Origin: Bacillus sp. sid0103
GTDB taxonomy: Bacteria > Bacillota > Bacilli > Bacillales_B > DSM-18226
Direction: 5' to 3'
NCBI RefSeq assembly: GCF_019219025.1
Contig: NZ_JAHUWN010000008.1
Span: 1-64,000 of the forward strand
DNA length: 64,000 bases
Shown: positions 18,006-26,822 of the stretch, piece after piece
Layout of the letters: each line of letters starts with the position of its first letter
Position numbering within the stretch: position 1 is the stretch's first letter
Program-made: the position numbers and the translations under genes
The notes under the pieces: generated by a model
Told to the model about the DNA's origin: nothing
The model's input: only the letters and a program-made list of their open reading frames with translations
Database searches by the model: none

Positions 18006-18305
18006 TTATTCTGCACTGGAGATCGTGATAAATTTATTGAATATGCCAATCGATGTGACTGTTCCTAATCCTACTTCGGAAAAGTCGGTTTTGTAGATCG
18101 AAAAAATAAAATAATCCTTCTGTGTGGTTCCTGCATCGAAAATAGATTTCCCTGCTAGAGATAATACCCCTTTTTCGATTAAGTTTGAAGATTTATCCAT
18201 TGTTTTGTGATTAACCCAGTCGATGTAGGCAGAACGTCCCGGATTAGTTACGGATAAAATTAAAATCACAGCGATGAAAACAACGATCGGAAACAGACGT
18301 CTCAT
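18006..18305 (-). CDS. DUF4359-like small membrane-anchored or secreted protein
   Basis: 99 aa, ATG after AGGAGAT at eight bases. One N-terminal hydrophobic helix (residues 4-20, FPIVVFIAVILILSV) followed by NPGRSAYIDW, a pattern I associate with the DUF4359 family; the rest is a short alpha/beta domain ending in TSIGIFNKFITI, probably outside the membrane. Single-gene unit with its own terminator. Function unknown. Confidence 0.7.
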   Translation of the reverse strand: MRRLFPIVVFIAVILILSVTNPGRSAYIDWVNHKTMDKSSNLIEKGVLSLAGKSIFDAGTTQKDYFIFSIYKTDFSEVGLGTVTSIGIFNKFITISSAE

Positions 18306-18394
18306 TTTAGCAATCTCCTAACTCGTATTTTTAGATTGTAAATTTTTATTTAATAACGATAAATTGAAAAATAACTCTATTTATCTATGAAAAA

Positions 18395-19090
18395 ATGACT
18401 AACTATCAACAAGGCAACCAACAGCCTAACCAATATTTAGAAAGTGCCAAGAAAATTTCGAAAATGTACTTTGGCTTCTTTGTAGAAGTATTGAAAAGGC
18501 CTTATGCTAGTTCGAAAGCTGTCGGAGAAGATCACTTTGTTAATGCTATCATTACTATTATTCTATATTCTTTAATTATTCCATTTATGCTTTATTTTGG
18601 ATTAAAAGGAGTAGCATCTACCGTTAATGATTTTGGCAGTATGTTTGGTACGGAAATGGATATTCAACCACCATTTACAGATGTAGTGATCAAGCCGACC
18701 TTTGCCTATGCACTCTTTATCCTACTAATTGCCACGTATACATTTGCTGCGGTTAAATTAGGTAAAGTAAATCCTTCGTATAAATCCGTAATTTCGAGAT
18801 TTGGTTCATTCCTTATTCCGTTTTTAGCTATTCTAATAGTCGCATTTGTTTTGGCAATTTTAAAGATTGAATGGTTTGTTTTATTCCTTTTCTTGGGCTT
18901 TTCGACAACCTTTTTCCTTGTGCCGCCATTAGTGATTGCGAGCTTTAAAAAGGAAAGTCAACAAGGCTTAGATGTTATTTATGCGACGTTAGTTACTTAC
19001 GTATTAACATTTATTACGATTGGGATTATGGCTCGTATCCTATTTGAACAACTTATTTCAGTAATCGAAGACGCAATGTCATTCTTTTAA
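18395..19090 (+). CDS. Polytopic membrane protein (Yip1-like), function unknown
   Basis: 231 aa. A polar, Gln/Asn-rich N-terminus (residues 1-25) and an amphipathic stretch ending in KRPYAS precede five hydrophobic segments (about 47-70, 100-120, 135-160, 162-185, 200-225). The layout (short cytosolic head with RP, then five helices) is like Yip1-domain proteins of Bacillus. The ribosome site upstream of ATG 18395 is poor, so the start is uncertain. A clear terminator follows. Confidence 0.65.
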   Translation: MTNYQQGNQQPNQYLESAKKISKMYFGFFVEVLKRPYASSKAVGEDHFVNAIITIILYSLIIPFMLYFGLKGVASTVNDFGSMFGTEMDIQPPFTDVVIKPTFAYALFILLIATYTFAAVKLGKVNPSYKSVISRFGSFLIPFLAILIVAFVLAILKIEWFVLFLFLGFSTTFFLVPPLVIASFKKESQQGLDVIYATLVTYVLTFITIGIMARILFEQLISVIEDAMSFF

Positions 19091-19095
19091 TCAGG

Positions 19096-19137
19096 AAAGC
19101 TTGATGAGTACTTGAGACTCTATCAAGCTTTTTATTT
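19096..19137 (+). terminator. Terminator after the Yip1-like gene
   Basis: AAAGCTTGAT (19096-19105) pairs perfectly with ATCAAGCTTT (19122-19131), followed by a T-rich tail. Confidence 0.8.
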
Positions 19138-19233
19138 TAGAATAAGGACAAGAATGATTATTTTAGTGATATTTAACTACCAATATGCTAAATTATTACT
19201 AATATAATTTTGATGAAATGAGGGGATCATTTC

Positions 19234-19329
19234 GTGACGAGAAAATGGAAGTGGACGATTGCATGCTTCATGTTCCTGCTTTTTATGAATGCGTTTGGGA
19301 TTATAGCAGTAAAGCTCTTAGGCAGGTAA
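19234..19329 (+). CDS. 31-aa hydrophobic peptide
   Basis: GTG start seven bases after GAGGGGA, a strong site. The product is a single hydrophobic helix (residues ~8-28) with basic residues at the N-terminus (TRKWKW) and a basic end. Stop TAA at 19327. It lies 43 bases before the CPBP protease gene and could be a co-transcribed membrane peptide. Supported by start signal and composition only. Confidence 0.45.
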   Translation: MTRKWKWTIACFMFLLFMNAFGIIAVKLLGR

Positions 19330-19372
19330 GGGGAAACAAGTTTTCTCCATCAAATTTTTCAGGTAGGGATTG

Positions 19373-20311
19373 ATGAGGATGACAACAGATTTAACCAAAC
19401 CAATATCTAGAAAATTGCTATTTGCCCTACTTATTGTAACATTTGGTGCGGAAATTCTTCTTTACCTAACTCGTTACAGTTCTTTGGCCAGCACACTATA
19501 TGATGCTGTCATGGTTTCCTCGTTTTTCATCGGCTGGAAACTTCATCGGAGACTAGGAAAGAAACAGGAAAGTCCCAAAAGACCACTTCAGCTGATGCTT
19601 CAATTCACGGGAGCCTTTTTGATTTTTTTCCTAGGAAGTATGTTTGTTAATGTGTTTTCTAGTCTCACCTTTGAAGATTTTAACAAGGATTATGATCAAT
19701 ATGTTCAAGACTACACGGCGTCACAATCCTTTGAAGTGGAAGAGGGAGTGGAAGATCCTTCTGCCTTTTCCAAGGAACCAAGTTGGGCGTTTTTTGAAAA
19801 AGTAGATTTAATTGGTTCTGATATATTTACCGATATCTTGGCTGGACTGGAAGAAGTGTGGCGGCTCGCCTATATCATTCTCCTGCTCGTGGTTTGTAAA
19901 AAGGTGTTTCCACGGCGCTGGGAGAGTGGGTCAAGAGATGGATTCTTAATGGCAGCATTGTTTATCACCTCCATTCTTTTTGGGATTGACCATACTCTTG
20001 ATACCGAGCAGCCATGGTCGATTCGCGTTGGGGCAATTGTAACCTTTGCCAATATGGGGCTCTTGTTTGGGATTATTCTAGTATGGACACGGAATCTTTG
20101 GATGACGGTTATGATCCATGCTTTATACGATATAACAGCAACTCTTTCATGGTATTATATCGATTATGCAGTGGAATATTTCACATTGGGGATTGTAATT
20201 GTCCACTTGTGTCTCCTTGGGTTTGAAAAATCACATCAAAAACGAATATTACGTCAGATGATACCGGTTCAGGAAGACGGGTTTGAAGAGGTGTCGCAAC
20301 AAATTGAATAA
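19373..20311 (+). CDS. CPBP family intramembrane metalloprotease
   Basis: 312 aa from ATG 19373 (ATG 19379 is about as well placed relative to AGGG at 19365; a TTG at 19370 is less likely). About seven to eight membrane segments. The three CPBP/Abi motifs are present: EEVWR at ~160-164, the FGIDH histidine at ~207 and HALYD at ~249-253, giving the glutamate and histidines expected at the active site. An acidic loop at ~103-135 lies between the second and third helices. CPBP proteases process membrane substrates or self-immunity targets; the substrate here is unknown. Confidence 0.85.
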   Translation: MRMTTDLTKPISRKLLFALLIVTFGAEILLYLTRYSSLASTLYDAVMVSSFFIGWKLHRRLGKKQESPKRPLQLMLQFTGAFLIFFLGSMFVNVFSSLTFEDFNKDYDQYVQDYTASQSFEVEEGVEDPSAFSKEPSWAFFEKVDLIGSDIFTDILAGLEEVWRLAYIILLLVVCKKVFPRRWESGSRDGFLMAALFITSILFGIDHTLDTEQPWSIRVGAIVTFANMGLLFGIILVWTRNLWMTVMIHALYDITATLSWYYIDYAVEYFTLGIVIVHLCLLGFEKSHQKRILRQMIPVQEDGFEEVSQQIE

Positions 20312-20314
20312 AAT

Positions 20315-20351
20315 GAAAAGAGGCTCCCAGAAGGTTGCACAGCCTCTTTTT
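20315..20351. terminator. Bidirectional terminator between convergent genes
   Basis: AAAAGAGGCT (20316-20325) pairs with AGCCTCTTTT (20341-20350), with T runs on both strands. It sits between the CPBP gene stop and the minus-strand gene stop at 20352. Confidence 0.8.
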
Positions 20352-20963
20352 TTATTGTTCTACCAAATAGGATTTGGAGTTTATCCAGTACTGAATCGTC
20401 CCATTAACGTGCCGTTTATATTTAATCTTTTCCTGTTCAAAACCCTCGATTAAACTATCCACAGCTAACTCGTGTTTTACACTAAGTTCGATTAAAGCTT
20501 TATTTAATTGAATCTGGTCAGAATGGATGGGGTCCTTAATGGCCGTCATCATATCAAGGCGGTGTTCAATCACAGTGATTAGATCCTGGTGGTGCTCATC
20601 GAAGCTAGTTGATGTTGGTAGTTTTGTTACTTTGATTAAAATATTTTCTTGTTTTCCTCTACTTTCGACTATATTTGCAAGATTACCAGCCAGAAAGTTA
20701 TTCAGAATGGTTTCACTTTGTTGGTTATAATCATGGGCTTTCATTATATAGGAGGTTACTCCTAGTTCCTTTTGAGTCCAATATTCTTTTAATAATAGAA
20801 AGCCGGTCACCATCAACAGGATGATGGCGATTATCGTTATGATCCATTTTTTAAAAGGGTATCTTTTACGGGGAATGACCTGTTTATCGTAATGATGGGT
20901 AAGGGCATTAATCTGCAATTCTTCTAATTCCTGTTTCACTTTTTGTTGGGCGGTTGTCAGCAT
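20352..20963 (-). CDS. Single-pass membrane protein, function unknown
   Basis: 203 aa from ATG 20963, chosen because GGAGGG lies seven bases upstream; the open frame has an earlier ATG at 20978 that overlaps that ribosome site. Cytosolic N-terminus of ~38 residues (helical, QQKVKQELEEL), one membrane helix near residues 40-60 (IITIIAIILLMVTGFLLL), then ~140 residues outside, mainly helical. No family recognised. Confidence 0.65.
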   Translation of the reverse strand: MLTTAQQKVKQELEELQINALTHHYDKQVIPRKRYPFKKWIITIIAIILLMVTGFLLLKEYWTQKELGVTSYIMKAHDYNQQSETILNNFLAGNLANIVESRGKQENILIKVTKLPTSTSFDEHHQDLITVIEHRLDMMTAIKDPIHSDQIQLNKALIELSVKHELAVDSLIEGFEQEKIKYKRHVNGTIQYWINSKSYLVEQ

Positions 20964-21311
20964 CTTACTGCCCTCCATTTATTCTAGAATGGGTAATTTT
21001 TAACTATTACTATCCTACTACAAAAAGTGACATAAAATCCATATTTTCTCCATTTTTTCTAAATGTTGATAGGGGGGGCGGCGCTCTTTAAGAAAATTGA
21101 GGGTATTTCCCGAGAAATGACGATATATCTGCAAGGGTGTCAGGCATAAAAATCTAGGAATAATCTACTATATTTGTCATGGGAAACTAATAAAGGAATG
21201 TGAAAAGTTTGTTGAAAAATGCCGAAATATCTATAAGGTTTATCAGTATCTATTAAAACATTAGTTATGGTATTGTAGGAACAAATGAAAATTACAGAGG
21301 GGGCTTTACTA
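20964..21311 (+). other. Intergenic region upstream of the L,D-transpeptidase gene
   Basis: No gene seen in 348 bases between two divergent genes. It holds a G-rich tract (GATAGGGGGGGCGG near 21069), a partial copy of the 13-bp motif (GGTGTCAGGCA at 21136-21146) and AT-rich DNA before the start codon. A GCCGAAAT box near 21219 resembles a sigma-D -10 element, but its -35 is poor. Confidence 0.4.
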
Positions 21312-22733
21312 GTGTTAAAACGTTTTTTAATTGGATTTATTATTTTATGTTTAGGGTTTTTAGTTTTTCCCTATAGCCAAAAGGCTGAGGCCAGCACTGT
21401 ATCAAAGAAGCAGCTGATTATTGTCAACAAAAAGGTTAATAAACTAGCATTTTACGAGAATGGTAAATTAGTAAAAACATACAATGTTGCTACTGGAAGA
21501 ACCTCTAGACTAACCCCGGAAGGGACCTTTTACATAAGAGAAAAAATTAAAAACAGACCATACTATAAACACAATATTCCAGGTGGGGATCCTCGGAATC
21601 CACTGGGAAAACGCTGGATGGGGTTAAGTAAACAAGAAAATGGCGGCTATCCATACGGAATTCACGGGAACAGTAATGAAAGTTCCATTGGAAAATATGT
21701 TTCTGGCGGATGTATCCGGATGCATAATAATGAAGTAATTGAATTATTCAGTAAGGTTAAGGTGGGAACAAAAGTAGTGATTACTTCCTCGAAAAAAACC
21801 TTTAATCAACTAGCGGCACCTTATTATAAAAATATTGACATTAAGGCTCCAACTTTTCCGACCATTAGTACTGTTTCAGACAAATCAAAAGAAGTGTCAG
21901 GTGTAACGGAAAAGGGAGCAACGGTTACCGTTAAAATTGGTTCTAAAAAATACACCAAAACAGCAGATTCGCAGGGTAAATTTAAGGTGACTATCCCGAA
22001 ACAAAAGGCTGGCAAAAAACTATATTTATCAGCAAAGGATAAAGCAGGAAACATCAGTAATACGAAAACAGTTGTGGTAAAGGACAAAACAGCCCCAGTT
22101 GTTAGTGGAGTCAGCAATAACGCATTTTATAACAAAGATGTTAAGGTTACCTTTAATGAAGGAAAAGCAACATTGAATGGAACAGCAATTAAAACTGGAT
22201 ATGTGGCTAAAGCAGATGGAAAACGCACTTTAGTAGTGAAAGATGCGGCTGGTAACAAGACAACGGTAGTGTTTACTATTGACAAAACAGCCCCAGTGGT
22301 TAGCGGAGTAAGTAATAACGCTTTTTATAACAAAGATGTTAAAATCACCTTTAATGAAGGAAAAGCAACATTGAATGGAACAGCAATTAAAACTGGATAT
22401 GTGGCTAAAGCAGATGGAAAACGCACTTTAGTGGTAAAAGATGCAGCTGGAAACAAGCGAACTGTAGTGTTTACGATTGATAAAACAAATCCAGCAAAAC
22501 CAAAGGTAATCACTGTTCCTGAGAGCACAACAACATTGATTACTGGGACAGCGGAGGCAAAGTCTACTATTACAATTAAAGTGGGTAGCGCTGTTATCGG
22601 AACTGGTACAGTTGATGCGCTTGGGAACTTCAAGATTGTGATCAAACCACAATTAATCAATACTGAATTAATCGTTACTGCAACAGATGCTGCGAAGAAT
22701 GTAAGTGAAGAAATTATTGTTACAGTTATGTAA
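21312..22733 (+). CDS. Secreted L,D-transpeptidase (YkuD) with Ig-like repeats
   Basis: 473 aa. GTG 21312 is chosen because GAGGGGG precedes it by eight bases and it starts a normal signal peptide (FLIGFIILCLGFLVF, cleavage near AEA-S). YkuD catalytic domain at ~30-160 with H118 (GIHGNS) and C134 in SGGCIRM, the nucleophile motif. It forms or remodels 3-3 crosslinks in peptidoglycan. Four Ig-like modules follow; the middle two are near-identical 66-aa copies encoded by a 198-bp tandem repeat. No LPXTG or membrane anchor. The Ig modules closely resemble those of the nucleotidase and the Ig fragment further right. Confidence 0.9.
   Translation: MLKRFLIGFIILCLGFLVFPYSQKAEASTVSKKQLIIVNKKVNKLAFYENGKLVKTYNVATGRTSRLTPEGTFYIREKIKNRPYYKHNIPGGDPRNPLGKRWMGLSKQENGGYPYGIHGNSNESSIGKYVSGGCIRMHNNEVIELFSKVKVGTKVVITSSKKTFNQLAAPYYKNIDIKAPTFPTISTVSDKSKEVSGVTEKGATVTVKIGSKKYTKTADSQGKFKVTIPKQKAGKKLYLSAKDKAGNISNTKTVVVKDKTAPVVSGVSNNAFYNKDVKVTFNEGKATLNGTAIKTGYVAKADGKRTLVVKDAAGNKTTVVFTIDKTAPVVSGVSNNAFYNKDVKITFNEGKATLNGTAIKTGYVAKADGKRTLVVKDAAGNKRTVVFTIDKTNPAKPKVITVPESTTTLITGTAEAKSTITIKVGSAVIGTGTVDALGNFKIVIKPQLINTELIVTATDAAKNVSEEIIVTVM
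22083..22478 (+). repeat. Two tandem 198-bp repeats inside the L,D-transpeptidase gene
   Basis: Units 22083-22280 and 22281-22478 each start with GACAAAACAGCCCCAGT and encode the same 66-residue Ig module with about two changed residues. The nucleotide identity is high enough for recombination between units. Confidence 0.9.
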
Positions 22734-22772
22734 ATGTAAATTGTAAATTAAACATCTTTTCCAATATTTTAA

Positions 22773-22810
22773 CCAAAAAAGTCCCAAGTGAATGAACTCA
22801 CTTGGGACTT
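22773..22810. terminator. Bidirectional terminator
   Basis: Perfect 13-bp stem AAGTCCCAAGTGA (22779-22791) with TCACTTGGGACTT (22798-22810), between two convergent genes. The T run is best on the minus strand (A run at 22774-22780 of the plus strand). Confidence 0.9.
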
Positions 22811-22817
22811 AGCTTTG

Positions 22818-23390
22818 CTATTTTAATATTTGAACTTTAACTGTTTTTCTTCCCCATTGAATGGCTTTCTTATAAGAAGGAACGAAGATATCGATTTTTT
22901 TCCCTCTAATGGCACCGCCTGTGTCACCGGCAATGGCATAGCCATAACCTTCAACATAAACCTTCGTGCCAAGCTTAATAACTTTTGGGTCAACAGAGAT
23001 GACCTTAAGATTTGGATTTTTCTTTAGGTTTAAACCTAAGGCAGTGATTCCAGAACATCTTTTACAATTTGCTGTATAAGCTGTTGCTTTAACAGTAATT
23101 GTCTTGACTACTTTTAACTTCTTTGAGTTTGTTGTAGTAGTTTTGGCTTTCACAGCCGGCTTACTAGCAGTACCGCTAGTTATCTTTAACGTTTGATTCG
23201 GATGAATTGTATTTGATTTAAGGTTATTCCATTTTTTTAATGAACTTACGGATATTTTATATGTTTTTGCAATACGATAAAGCGAATCTCCACTCTTAAC
23301 TTTATATGTATTGGATGCTGCAAATGCGCCAGTACTACTTCCAAATAACACCATACCCGCCAAACTAAACATGACTAGGAATTTCTTCAT
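22818..23390 (-). CDS. Secreted LysM and 3D domain protein (YocH-like)
   Basis: 190 aa. Signal peptide at 1-24 (ends AFA-AS), one LysM module at ~27-72 (YKVKSGDSLYRIAKTY), a Ser/Thr/Lys-rich linker and a C-terminal 3D domain at ~105-190 with the three aspartates seen in VDPKVI, AGDTGG and IDIFVP. Family knowledge: such proteins are wall-associated and are related to resuscitation/muralytic enzymes such as B. subtilis YocH. Single-gene unit sharing a terminator with the convergent L,D-transpeptidase gene. Confidence 0.88.
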   Translation of the reverse strand: MKKFLVMFSLAGMVLFGSSTGAFAASNTYKVKSGDSLYRIAKTYKISVSSLKKWNNLKSNTIHPNQTLKITSGTASKPAVKAKTTTTNSKKLKVVKTITVKATAYTANCKRCSGITALGLNLKKNPNLKVISVDPKVIKLGTKVYVEGYGYAIAGDTGGAIRGKKIDIFVPSYKKAIQWGRKTVKVQILK

Positions 23391-23786
23391 TTCTTAAAAC
23401 CCCTTTCTTCTGTTATATAAAAGTTACCACAATAATATTACACAAATATTTCAATAGCTTACTAGTTTCATGACAAATGCATAAAATTAAGATTTCATTA
23501 ATTCATTTTGGTGTCAGGCACCACTCGTGGACAAAACCATCCGATTTGTCCGTGTGGAGTGGACGTTTCTGGAGTGTGGGATTGTTTTATATGGCTAAGA
23601 GAATAGTATTTAAGGGTTTTTAAATTGAGGTTTTGTATATTATGAGGTTTTAATTGATATTAATTTCATCTTTTTTCATTAATAGATTACAAATTATATT
23701 GCTCCCAATCCCCCTAATCTATAAGCAAAATGATAAAATGAATAGAGTGATATATTACGTGAAACAAACATAATGGGGGATAACTA
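23391..23786. other. Intergenic region with repeat element
   Basis: No gene in 396 bases. It holds the promoters of two divergent genes, which I could not place, and the hairpin repeat at 23510-23562. The right half is AT-rich. Confidence 0.45.
23510..23562. repeat. 13-bp motif copy 4 joined to a long hairpin
   Basis: GGTGTCAGGCACC at 23510-23522 runs directly into an interrupted inverted repeat: CCACTC (23521) and GGACAAA (23529) pair with TTTGTCC (23545) and GAGTGG (23557). This looks like a fuller version of the element of which the 13-bp motif is the edge. Confidence 0.6.
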
Positions 23787-26780
23787 GTGAAATACATTTG
23801 GTCACTTAGCTTGATGGTACTCAGTTTACTATTTATGTCTTTTGACGCCAATGCTGATGGGATCAACGCCCATCCTAAAAAAATCGATCCGTATGTCTTA
23901 TTTAAGGAGAAGTCGGAATATGTTGCCGCGGAATTGATTGTCAAATTTGCACCAGGTACATCCCAAACGGAACGTGAGGACCTCCTTAAACAAGTAGATG
24001 TAATAGAAGAAACCCGTTTAGATGATCAGGATTTCTCTCTGGTTAAAGTCACGCAAGGCGCGAAGTTAGCAGAGATTGCGAAACGGTTATTAATGAGTAA
24101 AAAAGTGCTTTTAGTCGAACCAAACTATAAGTACAAAAAAACCTATGTACCAAAGGAGCCGAGCTACAGCCGGCAATGGTACCTTAATAAACTTCAACTC
24201 CCAAAAGCATGGGACAAAACCAAAGGCTCATCAAAAATCACCGTTGCGGTAATTGATGGCGGGGTTCAAAAAGATCACCCTGACCTAAAAGGAAAAATCG
24301 TCAGCCCTTACAATGCAGTAACAGGTTCTTCCAGTTATTATCCCGATGAACATGCTACACATGTGGCTGGAATTATTGCGGCAAGCTTTAATAAGTATGG
24401 AATTGCTGGGATATCTCCAGATGTAAAGATCATGCCTATTAACGTTTTCCAAGGAAATGAAGCAAGTGCTGAAACGGTAATACGAGGCATTTATTATGCA
24501 GTGGCCCATCATGCAGATATCATCAATATGAGCCTCGGTGATGATAATTATAGTCACCTATTAGAAGCTGCAACTAAATATGCAAAATCAAAAGGGGTTG
24601 TGCTCGTTGCTGCCGCTGGTAACTCTAGTACCTATTTGCCGATGTATCCAGCTGCATCCGAGGGTGTAATAGGTGTAAGTGCAACGGATCGAAATGATAG
24701 AATTGCCAGTTTCTCAAACTATGGAAAAAACATTGATCTAGCTGCTCCAGGTGTCGATATCTATTCAACCGTAGCGGGAAGCACGTATGCTGCTTTTGAC
24801 GGGACATCCATGGCCGCACCAATGGTTTCAGGAATAGCTGCACTTGTCCGGTCGAAGAACCCATTTTTAAGTCCCAGCCAGGTAGAAGCCATTCTTAAAA
24901 GCTCAACCGTTGACCTCGGCAGCAAGGGATGGGATGAGGATTTCGGGTATGGAAGAATTGATGCGTATAAGGCCGTTTCCAAAACAGCCGCACCCATTTC
25001 AACGATAACTGCTCCGAAAACCTATACAATGACAGGGAAAAATAAAGCTGCTTTCTCATTTAAAACAACAAGTAAGACCAAGGTTTCATTATCAATAAAA
25101 GATGCACATGGAAAAACAATCAGGAAAATACTATCCAATAAATCCTCATCAGGAGCAAAAATATCAGCCTCTTGGGACGGAAAAACAGCAAGTAAAAAGT
25201 TTGTATCGACGGGTACCTATAAAGTGGAAGTGAAAATCACCAAAGGATCGGACAGCCTTAAGAAAAGCACGACTATAAAGGTTATCAATCATACCAAACC
25301 TGCCATTATGGTGTCAGGCACCACCTATACCTACTCACCAAAAGTAAGCAGTAAGGTTACCATCCCTTACGAGTTAACGCAGAAAGTTAAAGTATCTGCT
25401 GTTGTGACGGATCAGTCCGGTAAAACTGTAAAGAAAATTCTTTCTAAAAAATCTAAGTCTGCTGGTAAGCATTCATTAGTTTGGAATGGGAAAACAACAA
25501 AAGGGCATCTCGTGAAGGATGGGACATACCAAATTGTTATGTCATTCACGGATAGCCATGATAAACAAGGAAAACCAAAAAAGATTCAACTGAAAGTGGA
25601 TAGCGTCCGGCCAACAGGAGAACTTTCACTTTCATCCACCCTTTTTAAAATGGACAATAAAACCACGAGCATAATTCGAGTGAAATTAAAAGAAAGTTCA
25701 ACTATGATTGTTCATGTGGTCAATGAAAAAGGGACTATAATTAAGAAATTAATTAATAAACAAGCCAATCCTGGTATAATCAGCGCCAGTTGGAATGGAA
25801 AAAATGATAAAAATCAATTGGTCCCAGAAGGAACCTATCACTATTTCGTTCAGTTAAAGGATAAAGCAGGGAATATAACAAAATTCAACAGCACTTCGAT
25901 TATCCTGCAGGACTGGCGCGTTCCGTCTATCTCATCAGGGAAAGATTATTATCTGAAAACAAAAGGTTCTTTGACAATTGATTACAACATTAGCAAGCCT
26001 GGAAAGGTTACGATTGGAATCTATCAAAACGGAAAACCCGTAACCACCATAAAATCAGATGCCGCAGAATTAGCAGGCCAGCATACTTTTACATGGGATG
26101 GCACGGATCAAGCCAAAAGTCTGCTCAACGATGGAGTTTATCAATATAACATTAAAGTGGTAGATAAGTATAATCTAACCCAAACATACTCGGGAAATGT
26201 CCATGTTGAGATTAATAAGATTGAAATTAGTTACCCTGCTGTGATCATGTTTTATCCAGGGGAAGGCAGTGAAGTCCATTACAAACTATCGCGTGCAGCA
26301 CATGTGACGATAGAAATTTATAATCAATCGAATCAAAAGATAAAAACGATCGTACAAGATAAAACAGTAAATGAAGGAAGCCAATATTTTAAATGGCTTA
26401 GTGGAGATGAAAATGATGACACCTACTATTATGTCATCACAGCTAAGAACGCCTACGGCCAAAAGTCTGTTAAGGGGAAAATGACATCAACAGGCAATCC
26501 GGCATGGTTAGTGTCACATAGTTTTGGCTTCCACCTAGCATCAGACCAAATCTATAACGACCAATTATTGTTGAAAATTAACACAAAACAGCAAGTTACG
26601 GCAACCGTACATGTCTATCCCGATGCGGGCAGCTCCCAAATTGCTGAAAAGCAATACACGGTAAAATCAGGTTCAAGTACGATTGTCTATACCAAACTAT
26701 CTAAATATTCCTGGTACTACTATTTAATTGAATACCGTGATTCATTAGGTAATGAATATTGGTATGAAATTAATGAGTAA
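23787..26780 (+). CDS. Secreted subtilisin-like serine protease (S8) with FlgD-like Ig repeats
   Basis: 997 aa, GTG start six bases after GGGGGA. Signal peptide 1-24; propeptide ~40-115; peptidase S8 domain ~145-400 with D157 (VIDGG), H189 (DEHATHVAG), N279 (AAGNS) and S341 (GTSMAAP), a complete catalytic set. The C-terminal ~590 residues are tandem modules of ~90-95 residues with the pattern SWDGK...G-x-Y, like FlgD Ig-like domains. No sortase signal or membrane anchor. The 13-bp motif occurs in frame at 25310-25322. It probably processes wall or surface proteins or external protein. Confidence 0.92.
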   Translation: MKYIWSLSLMVLSLLFMSFDANADGINAHPKKIDPYVLFKEKSEYVAAELIVKFAPGTSQTEREDLLKQVDVIEETRLDDQDFSLVKVTQGAKLAEIAKRLLMSKKVLLVEPNYKYKKTYVPKEPSYSRQWYLNKLQLPKAWDKTKGSSKITVAVIDGGVQKDHPDLKGKIVSPYNAVTGSSSYYPDEHATHVAGIIAASFNKYGIAGISPDVKIMPINVFQGNEASAETVIRGIYYAVAHHADIINMSLGDDNYSHLLEAATKYAKSKGVVLVAAAGNSSTYLPMYPAASEGVIGVSATDRNDRIASFSNYGKNIDLAAPGVDIYSTVAGSTYAAFDGTSMAAPMVSGIAALVRSKNPFLSPSQVEAILKSSTVDLGSKGWDEDFGYGRIDAYKAVSKTAAPISTITAPKTYTMTGKNKAAFSFKTTSKTKVSLSIKDAHGKTIRKILSNKSSSGAKISASWDGKTASKKFVSTGTYKVEVKITKGSDSLKKSTTIKVINHTKPAIMVSGTTYTYSPKVSSKVTIPYELTQKVKVSAVVTDQSGKTVKKILSKKSKSAGKHSLVWNGKTTKGHLVKDGTYQIVMSFTDSHDKQGKPKKIQLKVDSVRPTGELSLSSTLFKMDNKTTSIIRVKLKESSTMIVHVVNEKGTIIKKLINKQANPGIISASWNGKNDKNQLVPEGTYHYFVQLKDKAGNITKFNSTSIILQDWRVPSISSGKDYYLKTKGSLTIDYNISKPGKVTIGIYQNGKPVTTIKSDAAELAGQHTFTWDGTDQAKSLLNDGVYQYNIKVVDKYNLTQTYSGNVHVEINKIEISYPAVIMFYPGEGSEVHYKLSRAAHVTIEIYNQSNQKIKTIVQDKTVNEGSQYFKWLSGDENDDTYYYVITAKNAYGQKSVKGKMTSTGNPAWLVSHSFGFHLASDQIYNDQLLLKINTKQQVTATVHVYPDAGSSQIAEKQYTVKSGSSTIVYTKLSKYSWYYYLIEYRDSLGNEYWYEINE
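25310..25322 (+). repeat. 13-bp motif GGTGTCAGGCACC, copy 5 (inside a gene)
   Basis: Exact motif in the protease gene, read as Val-Ser-Gly-Thr in the same frame as the copy at 16307, at a junction between Ig-like modules. Confidence 0.8.
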
Positions 26781-26785
26781 TACAA

Positions 26786-26820
26786 AAAACCCCTCTTCCA
26801 AATATCGGCAGAGGGGTTTT
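26786..26820. terminator. Bidirectional terminator
   Basis: Perfect 11-bp stem AAAACCCCTCT (26786-26796) with AGAGGGGTTTT (26810-26820) between the protease gene and the convergent LCP gene. Confidence 0.88.
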
Positions 26821-26822
26821 CC

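Noticed and set aside
22325..22660. Antisense open frames across Ig-like repeat genes (also near 31497-32186 and 32616-32933)
   Set aside because: Long hydrophobic frames opposite repetitive Thr/Val/Lys-rich genes are a composition effect; none has a convincing start signal.
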